Shown here in pieces: positions 41,088 through 49,909 of a DNA stretch of 64,000 nt. The translations under genes and the position numbers were made by a program. The DNA lies in assembly GCA_017461345.1 (NCBI GenBank), contig JAFTYP010000021.1:62001-126000 (forward strand). Reading direction: 5' to 3'. The first letter of the stretch is position 1. Each line of letters starts with the position of its first letter. The DNA is from Bacteroidaceae bacterium (GTDB taxonomy: Bacteria; Bacteroidota; Bacteroidia; Bacteroidales; Bacteroidaceae). Under the pieces are notes generated by a model. The model worked only from the letters and a program-made list of their open reading frames with translations. It was not told the DNA's origin and ran no database searches.

Positions 41088-41294
41088 TTATTCAGCAGCG
41101 GGAGCCTCAGCGCAGCAAGAGTCAGCGCAGCAAGAGTCAGCAGCGCAAGAGTCAGCGCAGCAGCTGTCAGCGCAAGCAACCTCTTCTACACATACGCTGT
41201 CGCTATCGCAGCAAGAACCCTGTTCTGTCTTCTGACCGCAAGAAGCGAAAGATACAGCAACAACAGCTGCGAACAAAAATGCTAATTTCTTCAT
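41088..41294 (-). CDS. Cysteine-rich repeat lipoprotein, 68 residues
   Basis: The start at 41294 gives a perfect lipoprotein signal, MKKLAFLFAAVVAVSFASC; an upstream in-frame ATG at 41375 lies before the promoter's start point. The mature 49 residues contain 11 cysteines besides the lipid-modified one, mostly in repeated ADSCC/ADSC units, plus several acidic residues, and end AEAPAAE. There is no known domain. An envelope-anchored metal-binding or thiol-buffer role is plausible from composition alone. It is a single-gene unit with a consensus promoter. Confidence 0.75.
   Translation of the reverse strand: MKKLAFLFAAVVAVSFASCGQKTEQGSCCDSDSVCVEEVACADSCCADSCAADSCCADSCCAEAPAAE
41108..41182 (-). 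repeat. 15-bp coding tandem repeat in Cys-rich lipoprotein
   Basis: Five 15-bp units starting at 41108, 41123, 41138, 41153 and 41168; the first two are identical. They encode the ADSCC-type pentapeptides, so copy-number changes keep the frame. Confidence 0.75.
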
Positions 41295-41345
41295 TTTTTT
41301 GCTTTTTAAAACTTGTAAAACAATCAATTGTTTATTAAAACGCTG

Positions 41346-41376
41346 CAAAGGTACGACGATTTTCTGAATTAACAAT
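41346..41376 (-). promoter_or_regulatory. Promoter of Cys-rich lipoprotein
   Basis: Minus strand ATTG (41376-41373), 19 bp, TACCTTTG (41353-41346). Leader about 48 nt. Confidence 0.65.
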
Positions 41377-41488
41377 AATTATAACAGATTTTTTTCAACT
41401 ATTTTTAGTATTTATTTCATAAAGAACTGATAATCAGATGCAGTATTTTATTATCATTCTTAATAAAAGATAAACTTTTTATTAATGA

Positions 41489-41520
41489 TTTTATAATTTA
41501 AACTTTTTTTCTTATCTTTG
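41489..41520 (+). promoter_or_regulatory. Promoter of mtaB run, predicted leaderless
   Basis: TATCTTTG at 41513-41520 with TTTT at 41489-41492 (20-bp spacing). The box ends 4 nt before the mtaB ATG at 41525. Confidence 0.65.
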
Positions 41521-41524
41521 CGAC

Positions 41525-42850
41525 ATGAATACACTAAAAGGGAAAAAGGCGGTATTCTGTACGCTGGGCTGCAAATTGAACTTTGCAGAAACCAGTGCTA
41601 TTCAGCAACAGATGGAGGCTGCTGGTGCGATAATTGCTCACAAGGGAGATTGCGCAGACATTTGCATCGTAAACACATGTAGTGTCACAGAAGTTGCAGA
41701 GAGCAAATGTCGACAAGCCATAAGCAAACTACGGCGCAAAAATCCTGGAGCGATGATTATCGTTACAGGATGTTATGCCCAACTTCGCCCAGAACGAATT
41801 GCCGCACTTGAAGGCGTTGATTTAGTTGTTGGCACAAAACAAAAAGGAGAAATCATCAATCTTATCATGAACTTCTCCAATAACGAAGTAAACAAAACTG
41901 AGCAACAAATAACCGAACCTTTCTTCCCCGCATGTGCATGTGGCGAACGCACACGATTCTTCTTGAAAGTACAAGATGGTTGCGACTATTTCTGTACTTA
42001 TTGCACCATCCCTTTTGCTCGAGGAAGAAGTAGAAACGGAAGTATTGCGTCGCTTGTCAAGCAAGCAGAAAATGTAGCACGACAAGGAGGCAAAGAGATT
42101 GTATTAACGGGCGTCAACATTGGCGACTTTGGCAAGACCACAGGAGAGAAGTTCATTGACCTCATTCGCGCACTCGACGAAATAGAAGGAATCCAAAGAT
42201 ACCGGATTAGCAGCATAGAACCGAATCTGCTTACCGAAGAAATTATACGTTTTTGTAGTCAGAGCCGTGCTTTTATGCCCCACTTTCACATTCCACTTCA
42301 AAGCGGAAGCGATGAGGTCCTACGCCTCATGCACCGGCGCTATGACACAACTTTCTTCTCAGAAAAAATAGCAGAAGTACGCCACTACATTCCCGATGCA
42401 TTTATTGGCGTAGACGTCATTGCTGGAATGCGTGGGGAAACCGACGAATTGTTTGCTGATGCTTTAAATTTCATGGATTCACTGCCTGTCAGCCAATACC
42501 ATGTTTTCAGTTACAGTGAACGCCCCGGAACAAAAGCACTTAATATCCCTAATGCTGTCACGCCCGAAAAGAAACACCAACGCACGCAACAAATTCTAAA
42601 TCTCAGCAACAACAAATTACATACACATTATAATATATATATAGGACAAACACGCCCTGTACTCCTTGAAAAAAACTCTACGTCCTCTCACAATCAGAGA
42701 TTAATGAGCGGCTTCACAGATAACTATATACGAGTTGACGTTTTACTTCCCACAGGGAGCGAGCAAGTGAAGGCCAACAATATTGTCCAAGTACGTTTAG
42801 GAGATTGGAACGAGAGTAAAGATGCCCTAATTGGGGAAATAATAAATTAG
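41525..42850 (+). CDS. mtaB: tRNA t6A37 methylthiotransferase MtaB
   Basis: 441 residues, radical-SAM methylthiotransferase that turns t6A37 of tRNA into ms2t6A. The N-terminal UPF0004 domain has the three cluster cysteines in TLGCKLN, VNTCSVT and VTGCYAQ. The radical SAM motif is C153-x3-C157-x2-C160 (GCDYFCTYC). FHIPLQSGSDEVLRLM and GVDVIAGMRGETDE follow, and a TRAM-like C-terminal domain ends the protein. The CxxxN-type spacing and length fit MtaB rather than MiaB or RimO. First gene of a long rightward run; a glycosyltransferase follows after 15 bp. Confidence 0.93.
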   Translation: MNTLKGKKAVFCTLGCKLNFAETSAIQQQMEAAGAIIAHKGDCADICIVNTCSVTEVAESKCRQAISKLRRKNPGAMIIVTGCYAQLRPERIAALEGVDLVVGTKQKGEIINLIMNFSNNEVNKTEQQITEPFFPACACGERTRFFLKVQDGCDYFCTYCTIPFARGRSRNGSIASLVKQAENVARQGGKEIVLTGVNIGDFGKTTGEKFIDLIRALDEIEGIQRYRISSIEPNLLTEEIIRFCSQSRAFMPHFHIPLQSGSDEVLRLMHRRYDTTFFSEKIAEVRHYIPDAFIGVDVIAGMRGETDELFADALNFMDSLPVSQYHVFSYSERPGTKALNIPNAVTPEKKHQRTQQILNLSNNKLHTHYNIYIGQTRPVLLEKNSTSSHNQRLMSGFTDNYIRVDVLLPTGSEQVKANNIVQVRLGDWNESKDALIGEIIN

Positions 42851-42865
42851 TTAAATTGCAAAACT

Positions 42866-43909
42866 GTGAAATTGAGCATTATCATACTCAATTGGAATGG
42901 AGCCGACATGTTACGTCGTTTCTTGCCTTCTGTTATCGAGCACTCGCCCGAAGCAGAAATTATTGTTGCAGACAATGGCAGCACCGACGAATCGCTTCAA
43001 CTTCTTGCAGAAAAGTTTCCCGACATCCGTATTCTTGCCCTTGATCGCAACTATGGATTTGCAGAGGGATACAATAAGGCCATAACTCAAATCGAATGCG
43101 ATTATTGTTTGCTTCTCAATAGCGATGTCCGCGTAGAAAAGGGATGGCTAAAGCCAATGCTTGACTACATGAACAGCCACCCCACAACAGCAGCATGTCA
43201 ACCCAAAATACGAAGCGAATGGTCGCCAGACATGTTAGAATATGCCGGAGCATGTGGTGGTTATATTGGTCGGCTTGGATTCCCTTTTTGTCGAGGACGC
43301 ATCTTAGGAACAGTTGAACACGACAATGGGCAGTACGACAATATTACCACTATAGCATGGGCCACAGGTGCATCCCTACTCATCCGCCGTGATATTTATT
43401 TGAATGTTGGTGGATTGGATGCTCGTTTCTTTGCGCACCAAGAAGAGATTGACCTATGTTGGCGTCTCAGGAGCCGTGGATATGACATCGTATGCATTCC
43501 CGAGAGTGTAGTCTATCATGTCGGTGGCGGCACACTACCGAAAGAAAGTCCGCGCAAAGCTTACCTCAACTTTCGAAACAACCTTCTTCTACTATACAAA
43601 AATTTGCCTGAAAAACAGTTCCGAACAGTTATGTTTTGGCGTCGGTTACTGGATATGGCCGCAGCACTTCATTTCTTGGCTGGCGGGCATTGGGCTGCTT
43701 GTCGTGCTGTTATTCAAGCGCATATTGATTTTAGACGTATTCACAAAGATTTCCAAACAGACCGAGACACCAATTTAGCAGCAACAATCGTTCCACCTGA
43801 ACAAATACTTAGCCCAATAAACCTACTATGGCAGTATTATGCAAAGTGTCGTCACACCTTCAACCAACTACCACTCAAAGAAAATAACACCCACACAGGT
43901 CAAAACTAA
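42866..43909 (+). CDS. Family 2 glycosyltransferase
   Basis: 347 residues of GT2 type: KLSIIILNWNGADMLRRFLPS, IIVADNGSTDES, NYGFAEGYNKAI and LLLNSDVRVEKGW form the nucleotide-sugar-binding domain, and HQEEIDLCWRLRSRGYDIVCIPES the acceptor-side block (ED-like EEIDLCWR). Similar to rhamnosyl- or mannosyltransferases of surface polysaccharide synthesis; acceptor unknown. The C-terminus has a short amphipathic helix region that could bind the membrane. 3 bp before the TolC gene. Confidence 0.85.
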   Translation: MKLSIIILNWNGADMLRRFLPSVIEHSPEAEIIVADNGSTDESLQLLAEKFPDIRILALDRNYGFAEGYNKAITQIECDYCLLLNSDVRVEKGWLKPMLDYMNSHPTTAACQPKIRSEWSPDMLEYAGACGGYIGRLGFPFCRGRILGTVEHDNGQYDNITTIAWATGASLLIRRDIYLNVGGLDARFFAHQEEIDLCWRLRSRGYDIVCIPESVVYHVGGGTLPKESPRKAYLNFRNNLLLLYKNLPEKQFRTVMFWRRLLDMAAALHFLAGGHWAACRAVIQAHIDFRRIHKDFQTDRDTNLAATIVPPEQILSPINLLWQYYAKCRHTFNQLPLKENNTHTGQN

Positions 43910-43912
43910 CAG

Positions 43913-45244
43913 ATGAAAAAAAGTTTTCTTCTCTTTTTCCTGCTTTGTGCAAGCACAGCGCTAGCCCAACAAGCATGGACACTGCAAGATTGCATTGACT
44001 ATGCACTGAAGCACAACATACAAGTACAAAAGAATCGCATAAATGAAGAACGTGGCAAAGTCAGCCTATGGCAAGACAAAGGTACACTTCTTCCCAGTCT
44101 TAGTTTCAACACGAACCAAGGCGTTGGATATCGCCCGTTTACAGAAGTTATCAGCATTGTTCAAGGCGACCAAGTAACCAGTACACGCAGCAATGTTACA
44201 TACCAAGGTACTTATGGTTTAAATGCTAATGTCACGCTTTGGAATGGTGGCATTAATCATATAAACATCAAAGCGCAAGAACTGCAAAACCAAATTACGG
44301 CCCTTGCTACAGAACAAAGTGAACTTACCATCCAAGAACAAATCGCCCAGTTATATGTACAGATTATGTACACGAGGGAGGCCGAGAAGGTTAATGAACA
44401 ACTACTTGCTACCGCGCAAAGCCAATACAACCGAGGTGTAGAAATGATGGCACAAGGGCAAATGGCAAAAGCAGATGTCATACAACTTGAAGCACAACTG
44501 AATAGTGCTAAGTATTCTGTCATAAATAGCAAAACACAACTTGCCAATTACAAGCGTCAACTCAAAGCCCTACTTGAACTTGACCTCAACACTCCTTTTG
44601 ATATAACGGGTAACATTCCCACAGACGAACAAGTTTTATCACTCGTGCCAAGTGCACAAGAAGCCTATTCTAAAGCACTTGAGATGCGGCCAGAAATTAA
44701 GAGCGCCGAACTAAGTATTGAAGCGGCCAATATGCAGCTTGATATTGCGAAACGTGGATTCCTTCCTACCATTGGCGCCAGCGCAAGTCTCGGAAGCAAC
44801 CACTCTACAGGCAGTAAGAATGGATGGGGAGAACAAATGAAGACCAACCTAAACATGAGTGCCGGCATAAACTTTAGCGTACCTATCTTTGACAACCGAC
44901 GCAACATGACAAATGTCAAAAATGCAAAATTGCAACAAGTTACTTCAAAACTTGATTTACAAGATAAAAAAAACACACTATCCAACACTATTGAACAGTA
45001 TTGGCTCAACGCAAACAATGGACAGCAAAACTACATTGCTGCAAAAAGTCGTGCGAAAAGCCAAAAAGCAAGTTATGAGTTATTAAACGAGCAGTTCCAA
45101 AACGGATTGAAAAACACCGTCGATGTATTGCAAGGACGTGACAACGTCATCAGTGCAGAACAAGACATGCTACAGAGCAAGTACATGGCATTACTATATA
45201 TACAACTACTTAAATTCTATACTGGCGAAAAATTAGAATTGTAA
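43913..45244 (+). CDS. TolC family outer-membrane efflux protein
   Basis: 443 residues with signal peptide MKKSFLLFFLLCASTALAQ. The mature start AWTLQDCIDYALKHNIQVQK is the classical TolC-family opening, and two related halves of coiled helices and barrel strands follow (EMRPEIKSAELSIEAANMQLDIAKRGFLPTI). It should form the outer-membrane channel for the adaptor and MacB-type ABC proteins encoded just downstream. Confidence 0.92.
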   Translation: MKKSFLLFFLLCASTALAQQAWTLQDCIDYALKHNIQVQKNRINEERGKVSLWQDKGTLLPSLSFNTNQGVGYRPFTEVISIVQGDQVTSTRSNVTYQGTYGLNANVTLWNGGINHINIKAQELQNQITALATEQSELTIQEQIAQLYVQIMYTREAEKVNEQLLATAQSQYNRGVEMMAQGQMAKADVIQLEAQLNSAKYSVINSKTQLANYKRQLKALLELDLNTPFDITGNIPTDEQVLSLVPSAQEAYSKALEMRPEIKSAELSIEAANMQLDIAKRGFLPTIGASASLGSNHSTGSKNGWGEQMKTNLNMSAGINFSVPIFDNRRNMTNVKNAKLQQVTSKLDLQDKKNTLSNTIEQYWLNANNGQQNYIAAKSRAKSQKASYELLNEQFQNGLKNTVDVLQGRDNVISAEQDMLQSKYMALLYIQLLKFYTGEKLEL

Positions 45245-45280
45245 ATCTTCGAACATACCATACATTTCATAACATATAAG

Positions 45281-46456
45281 ATGAAACACCAAACAATCAT
45301 CAAAGCTACCATGCTGACAGTAGTACTAGCCATTGCTAGCAGCTGCGAGAAAGGACTAGAATTTACCTATATTGAAGAGGAGGCAGCAGTACAAGACGTT
45401 ACTACAAGCGTAACAGCAACGGGCACGATCGAACCCGTTACAAGCGTGGATGTCGGCACACAGGTTAGTGGCATCGTTAGTAAACTTTATGTTGACTATA
45501 ATAGTGTCGTTAAAGCAGGAGACGTTATTGCCGAATTAGATCGCACCAATCTCATAAGTGAATTGAGTAGCGCACAGGCAAATCTAAAGAGTGCGCAAAG
45601 CGACCTTAACTACCAAAAAACCAATTATGAACGATATCAAATACTGTATGACAAGGGATTGATTTCCGCAAATGACTACGAACAAGCGCGCCTCTCATAC
45701 ATTAAAGCACAACAGACGGTAACACATCATAAAGAAAGCGTCAAAAAAGCGCAAACCAATCTTGGATATGCCACGATTACAAGTCCTATAGATGGAGTTG
45801 TTCTGAAGAAAGAGGTAGAGGAAGGCCAAACGGTTGCATCAAGTTTCAACACACCTACTCTTTTTACAATTGCACGTGATTTAACTGATATGCGAGTAAT
45901 TGCCGATGTTGACGAAGCAGACATAGGCGAAGTTAAGGAAGGGCAACGTGTCAAATTCACTGTTGACGCATTTCCCAACGACACATTCCATGGAACCGTC
46001 ACACAAGTTCGCCAGCAAGCAACGACAGAGAGCAATGTCGTAACCTATGAGGTCGTAATCAGTGCACCAAATCAAGACCTTAAGTTAAAGCCTGGTCTTA
46101 CAGCCAATGTCGTAATCTATACTCTTGAAGTTCCCAACGTCCTTGCCATCCCGAGTAAAGCCCTTCGTTTCAAACCAAGCGAAGCGATGCTCAATAAAGG
46201 AGAAACAATCATCGATACCGATAATCCTGTGAAAGTATGGACAAAAGAAGGCACAAATCTTAAAGCCATAGCAATACAAACTGGTGTCACAAATGGGACG
46301 TTGACACAAGTTACAAATGGACTACAAGCCGGAGCCAAAATCATCACAGATGTACAAAGCAATATCGGCGAAATGATGGACAGTCAACAGCAAAACAGCA
46401 ACCCCTTCATGCCCAGACCTCGGAATAGGAACCAAAACAAAGACAAAAAGAAGTAA
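45281..46456 (+). CDS. Efflux periplasmic adaptor (HlyD/MacA type), lipoprotein
   Basis: 391 residues. A lipoprotein signal ends at VLAIASSCEKG. The adaptor core shows VTATGTIEPVTSVDVGTQVSG (lipoyl half), a hairpin of coiled coils, ATITSPIDGVVLKKEVEEGQTV (second lipoyl half) and the beta-barrel part. It bridges the MacB-type inner-membrane pump and the TolC channel. The stop codon overlaps the ATPase start by 1 bp. The tail is basic and Asn-rich (RPRNRNQNKDKKK). Confidence 0.9.
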   Translation: MKHQTIIKATMLTVVLAIASSCEKGLEFTYIEEEAAVQDVTTSVTATGTIEPVTSVDVGTQVSGIVSKLYVDYNSVVKAGDVIAELDRTNLISELSSAQANLKSAQSDLNYQKTNYERYQILYDKGLISANDYEQARLSYIKAQQTVTHHKESVKKAQTNLGYATITSPIDGVVLKKEVEEGQTVASSFNTPTLFTIARDLTDMRVIADVDEADIGEVKEGQRVKFTVDAFPNDTFHGTVTQVRQQATTESNVVTYEVVISAPNQDLKLKPGLTANVVIYTLEVPNVLAIPSKALRFKPSEAMLNKGETIIDTDNPVKVWTKEGTNLKAIAIQTGVTNGTLTQVTNGLQAGAKIITDVQSNIGEMMDSQQQNSNPFMPRPRNRNQNKDKKK

Positions 46457-47214
46457 TGGAAAAGAAGGACAGAAAGGTAGTCATCGAACTGCAGGACGTT
46501 CGTCGAGAATTCCATGTCGGCAGTGAAGTGGTGAAGGCACTTCGAGGTGTTAGTTTTAAGATACACGAAGGCGAGTTCGTCACCATCATGGGTACGTCTG
46601 GTTCCGGCAAAAGTACACTGCTAAATCAACTGGGCTGTCTTGACACACCTACCAGTGGCGAGTATATTTTGGATGGTGTGCCTGTTCGCAAAATGCGTCG
46701 CAGCGAAAGAGCAATTCTTCGGAATCGGAAAATAGGTTTTATTTTCCAAAATTACAACCTGCTTGCTAAAACAACCGCAGTAGAGAACGTCGAATTGCCT
46801 CTCATGTACAATAAAACATACAACGCCCATCAGCGAAGAGAAGCCGCCATCAAAGCATTACAGGCTGTAGGACTCGGAGACCGCCTTGAACATAAAAGCA
46901 ATCAGATGTCTGGTGGGCAGATGCAACGTGTGGCCATCGCAAGAGCATTAGTAAACAATCCTGCTGTCATTCTTGCCGACGAAGCGACGGGAAACCTTGA
47001 TACACGTACCTCATTTGAGATATTATGTCTTTTCCAGGAATTGCACCGTCAAGGCCGTACTATCATCTTCGTCACCCACAACCCGGAAATAGCACAATAT
47101 AGTAGCCGGAACATCATGTTGCGCGACGGAAAGATACGCGAGGATGCAATAAACAATAATATCCTTTCTGCAGCAGAGGCATTGGCTGCATTGCCCAAGA
47201 CAAACGACGATTAA
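46456..47214 (+). CDS. MacB-type ABC transporter, ATPase subunit
   Basis: 252 residues with all ABC motifs: Walker A GTSGSGKSTLLN, the Q-loop FIFQNYNLLAKTTAVENV, signature MSGGQMQRVAIARALVN, Walker B VILADEATGNLD, and the switch His in FVTHNPEIAQ. LolD/MacB subgroup. Translationally coupled to the adaptor (ATG overlaps TAA), and 2 bp before the permease. Confidence 0.94.
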   Translation: MEKKDRKVVIELQDVRREFHVGSEVVKALRGVSFKIHEGEFVTIMGTSGSGKSTLLNQLGCLDTPTSGEYILDGVPVRKMRRSERAILRNRKIGFIFQNYNLLAKTTAVENVELPLMYNKTYNAHQRREAAIKALQAVGLGDRLEHKSNQMSGGQMQRVAIARALVNNPAVILADEATGNLDTRTSFEILCLFQELHRQGRTIIFVTHNPEIAQYSSRNIMLRDGKIREDAINNNILSAAEALAALPKTNDD

Positions 47215-47216
47215 TT

Positions 47217-48440
47217 ATGAGCATCACTAATCTACTTAAAGTTGCAATAACGGCGATATTGAGTAACAAGTTCCGCTCTTTCCTGAGTATGCTTGGCATT
47301 ATCATCGGTGTTGCTGCCGTTATCATCATGATGGCCATAGGACAAGGTTCTAAACAAAGCATACGAGCCGACCTAAGCAAAATGGGCACGAATCTGCTTA
47401 CTATACGACCTGGAGGCGAAATGCGAGGAGGTGTACGTTTGGATCCTTCGGCAATGCAGACTCTCAAAATTGAGGACTACGAAAGCATTCTCAGCGATGC
47501 CAAACTCATTACACATGTCAGCCCCGAAGTAACAAGCAGTGGGCAAGTCATCTATGGAGCAAAGAACACCAACAGCACAATGTACGGTGAAAGTCCAGAC
47601 TACATGACTATCAAACTCTGGGACATCAAGAGCGGAGATTGTTTTACAGAAGAAGATGTCATAAAGAGTGCGAAGGTCTGCATTGTCGGCACTACGATTG
47701 TCAAGGAACTCTTTGGCAGTGAAGATGCCGATTGTATCGGCAAAATCATTCGCTTCAAGAGTATTCCCTTTCGTATTGTAGGCGTCCTCAAATCAAAAGG
47801 TTACAATAACTGGGGTATGGACCAAGACAATGTGATGATTGCTCCATATACTACCGTAATGAAGCGTATTGCTGCACAAACCTACTTCAGCAGTATTGTT
47901 GTCAGCGCCCTGGCTGAAGAATTGAGTGACGAAGCCATTGAAGAAGTGACACAAATACTGCGACGCAATCACAAATTGAAGGAAGATGTGGAGAATGATT
48001 TCACTATTCGTTCGCAAGCGGAATGGATGGAGACCATGTCATCCACGATGGATACGATTACCATTATTCTTGTTGTTGCAGCAGCATTTTCATTGCTTGT
48101 GGCAGGCATCGGCATCATGAATATCATGCTGGTAAGTGTTACGGAACGAACCAAAGAGATTGGCTTGCGCATGAGTGTTGGTGCAAGAGGCATAGACATC
48201 ATGAGCCAATTTCTTATTGAAAGCATAATGATATCGCTAACGGGAGCCTTACTTGGCGTAGCACTCGGTTATGGTGGCAGTTGGCTGGCAAGCAATCTTT
48301 TCATGTTGCCAAGCAGTGTGCCATTCTGGAGTGTGGGCTTGAGTTTCTGCATCTGTGCTTTTATCGGAATATTTTTCGGATATGTTCCTGCACGAAAGGC
48401 TGCTCTCATGGACCCCATCGAAGCAATAAGATACGAATAA
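47217..48440 (+). CDS. MacB-type ABC transporter, permease subunit
   Basis: 407 residues: one N-terminal membrane helix (FLSMLGIIIGVAAVIIMMAIG), a large periplasmic MacB_PCD domain, and a C-terminal FtsX-like domain with three helices ending in GYVPARKAALMDPIEAIRYE, the family's usual end. Works with the preceding ATPase and adaptor as a mechanotransmission pump that pushes substrate from periplasm through TolC. In E. coli MacB the two parts are one protein; here they are separate. Confidence 0.93.
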   Translation: MSITNLLKVAITAILSNKFRSFLSMLGIIIGVAAVIIMMAIGQGSKQSIRADLSKMGTNLLTIRPGGEMRGGVRLDPSAMQTLKIEDYESILSDAKLITHVSPEVTSSGQVIYGAKNTNSTMYGESPDYMTIKLWDIKSGDCFTEEDVIKSAKVCIVGTTIVKELFGSEDADCIGKIIRFKSIPFRIVGVLKSKGYNNWGMDQDNVMIAPYTTVMKRIAAQTYFSSIVVSALAEELSDEAIEEVTQILRRNHKLKEDVENDFTIRSQAEWMETMSSTMDTITIILVVAAAFSLLVAGIGIMNIMLVSVTERTKEIGLRMSVGARGIDIMSQFLIESIMISLTGALLGVALGYGGSWLASNLFMLPSSVPFWSVGLSFCICAFIGIFFGYVPARKAALMDPIEAIRYE

Positions 48441-48452
48441 AACTATATAATT

Positions 48453-49103
48453 ATGAAAAAGAACATTCTATTTGCAGCACTTCTTTGTTTGCCACTTCTC
48501 CTAATGGCACACAAGGACGACAAGAATCCCAAGTATCTGCTTGGAGCAGTGCCTGAGGTGGACGGTGTCGTAACCTTCCAAAAGAACTTCAGTGTTACGG
48601 ATAAGAACGAGCAACAGATTTATGATGTCATGCTCGCCTACATCAAGAACTCCCTTATCGGCAACGCCATCCAGTTCCCGAAGTCCGAGTACACTCGCAT
48701 CACTTCCGAGGAAAAGGAGAACGGCACCATCGTGGCTCGCGTTGACGAGTACATGACCTTCCACAAGATGTTCCTCAGCCTGGACCGCACTCGCTTCCGT
48801 TATATGCTGTCGGCCAGCGTAAAGGGACAGAAGGTAAGTCTCATCATCACGCAGATTTCATATTATTATAACGAAGACATGGACGGCAAGAATGGCGTAC
48901 ACTACAGAGCCGAAGAGTGGATTACGGACAAAGCAGCCGTCAACAAGAAAGGCACAAAACTTTATCCGCGTAGCGGAAAGTTCCGTCGTTTAACTGTGGA
49001 CCGCGTACAGAATATCTTCGAAGGCTTCATGGATGCCCTCTCCACAATGGAGGTTGAGGAACAGGTCATCACGAAGAAGAGAAAAGGAATTGTAGAGGAA
49101 TAA
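48453..49103 (+). CDS. DUF4468 domain exported protein
   Basis: 216 residues with signal MKKNILFAALLCLPLLLMA. VVTFQKNFSVTDKNEQQIYDVMLAYIKN and FHKMFLSLDRTRFRYMLSA match the DUF4468 type seen only in Bacteroidota, which combines a TBP-like fold. Function unknown; a periplasmic or envelope role is likely. 12 bp after the MacB permease and 6 bp before the next gene, so it is probably in the same transcript. Confidence 0.7.
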   Translation: MKKNILFAALLCLPLLLMAHKDDKNPKYLLGAVPEVDGVVTFQKNFSVTDKNEQQIYDVMLAYIKNSLIGNAIQFPKSEYTRITSEEKENGTIVARVDEYMTFHKMFLSLDRTRFRYMLSASVKGQKVSLIITQISYYYNEDMDGKNGVHYRAEEWITDKAAVNKKGTKLYPRSGKFRRLTVDRVQNIFEGFMDALSTMEVEEQVITKKRKGIVEE

Positions 49104-49109
49104 ACAGCC

Positions 49110-49850
49110 ATGAATGCCCGACTCTTATTGCTATGCATGCTCATGCTTACGGCTATTGATGCCCTAAGCCAGTGCAAATACTGCAACTCATACGAGGACT
49201 TCGTCAATGACAAGTGGCAGCCGTTGGATACCCTCTACAGCAAAAAGCATGGGAAAGGCTATGTGTTTCTGTGGGGAGTAGGCGGCTATAAACTGACCAC
49301 GGGAGACAAGGCTACCGACGCGACGGTGAAGAAATCTTTTGCTGTGATGCAAGGAAACAATCTCTTCGTAAATGGTCATAGGCTGAAGTGCGGCAAGCAG
49401 AGTATGGGTAAAGGCTTCTGCAAGGCCGCCCGCATCAACCGTTACAACATCATCTTCACAAGCAATATCGTGCCAGCCGACATCAACTCCTCGCAGTTGG
49501 CGGGAGGTATGGCGGCTACATTTGGAATGATGGCAGGGCAAGGAGGAGCAATAGGCGGAGCTGTAGCAGGCTTAGCTGGAGGCATAATCGGTGGCACGAT
49601 GGGAGGTATGCAAGCAGTCACTTCTCTGAAGAACCCTGTATGTCACATCATTGCCCCTTCTGCCGACGACGAGAAGCAGACCGCCATAGTGCCTATCGAC
49701 GACAAACTTATGGATAAGTTCCTCTTGAGCCGTAACCTCACGAAACTGCACGAAAAATACTACGCAGAGAAGGACAAGGACAAACGTATGCAAGCCAGCC
49801 GCGTCATCCCCATCCTCGAAAAAGCAGGCATCATCATGGCAGAAGAATAA
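49110..49850 (+). CDS. Exported protein with glycine-zipper segment, unknown function
   Basis: 246 residues, signal peptide MNARLLLLCMLMLTAIDALS. The middle (about residues 132-170) is a Gly/Ala-rich stretch with repeated GG (MAATFGMMAGQGGAIGGAVA, GGIIGGTMGGM) that could insert in a membrane or form a glycine zipper. The C-terminal part is charged and helical (KLHEKYYAEKDKDKRM). No family recognised. It is 6 bp after the DUF4468 gene; the two may act together in the envelope. Confidence 0.65.
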   Translation: MNARLLLLCMLMLTAIDALSQCKYCNSYEDFVNDKWQPLDTLYSKKHGKGYVFLWGVGGYKLTTGDKATDATVKKSFAVMQGNNLFVNGHRLKCGKQSMGKGFCKAARINRYNIIFTSNIVPADINSSQLAGGMAATFGMMAGQGGAIGGAVAGLAGGIIGGTMGGMQAVTSLKNPVCHIIAPSADDEKQTAIVPIDDKLMDKFLLSRNLTKLHEKYYAEKDKDKRMQASRVIPILEKAGIIMAEE

Positions 49851-49881
49851 CAGGCCTTCGTGTCCTTAATAAATATGAACA

Positions 49882-49909
49882 ATAAACTATAAATTATAAA
49901 CTGTAAACT
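49882..49909 (+). repeat. Heptad leader repeat before GH43 start
   Basis: Four contiguous 7-mers, ATAAACT, ATAAATT, ATAAACT, GTAAACT, ending directly at the ATG (49910). Confidence 0.65.
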
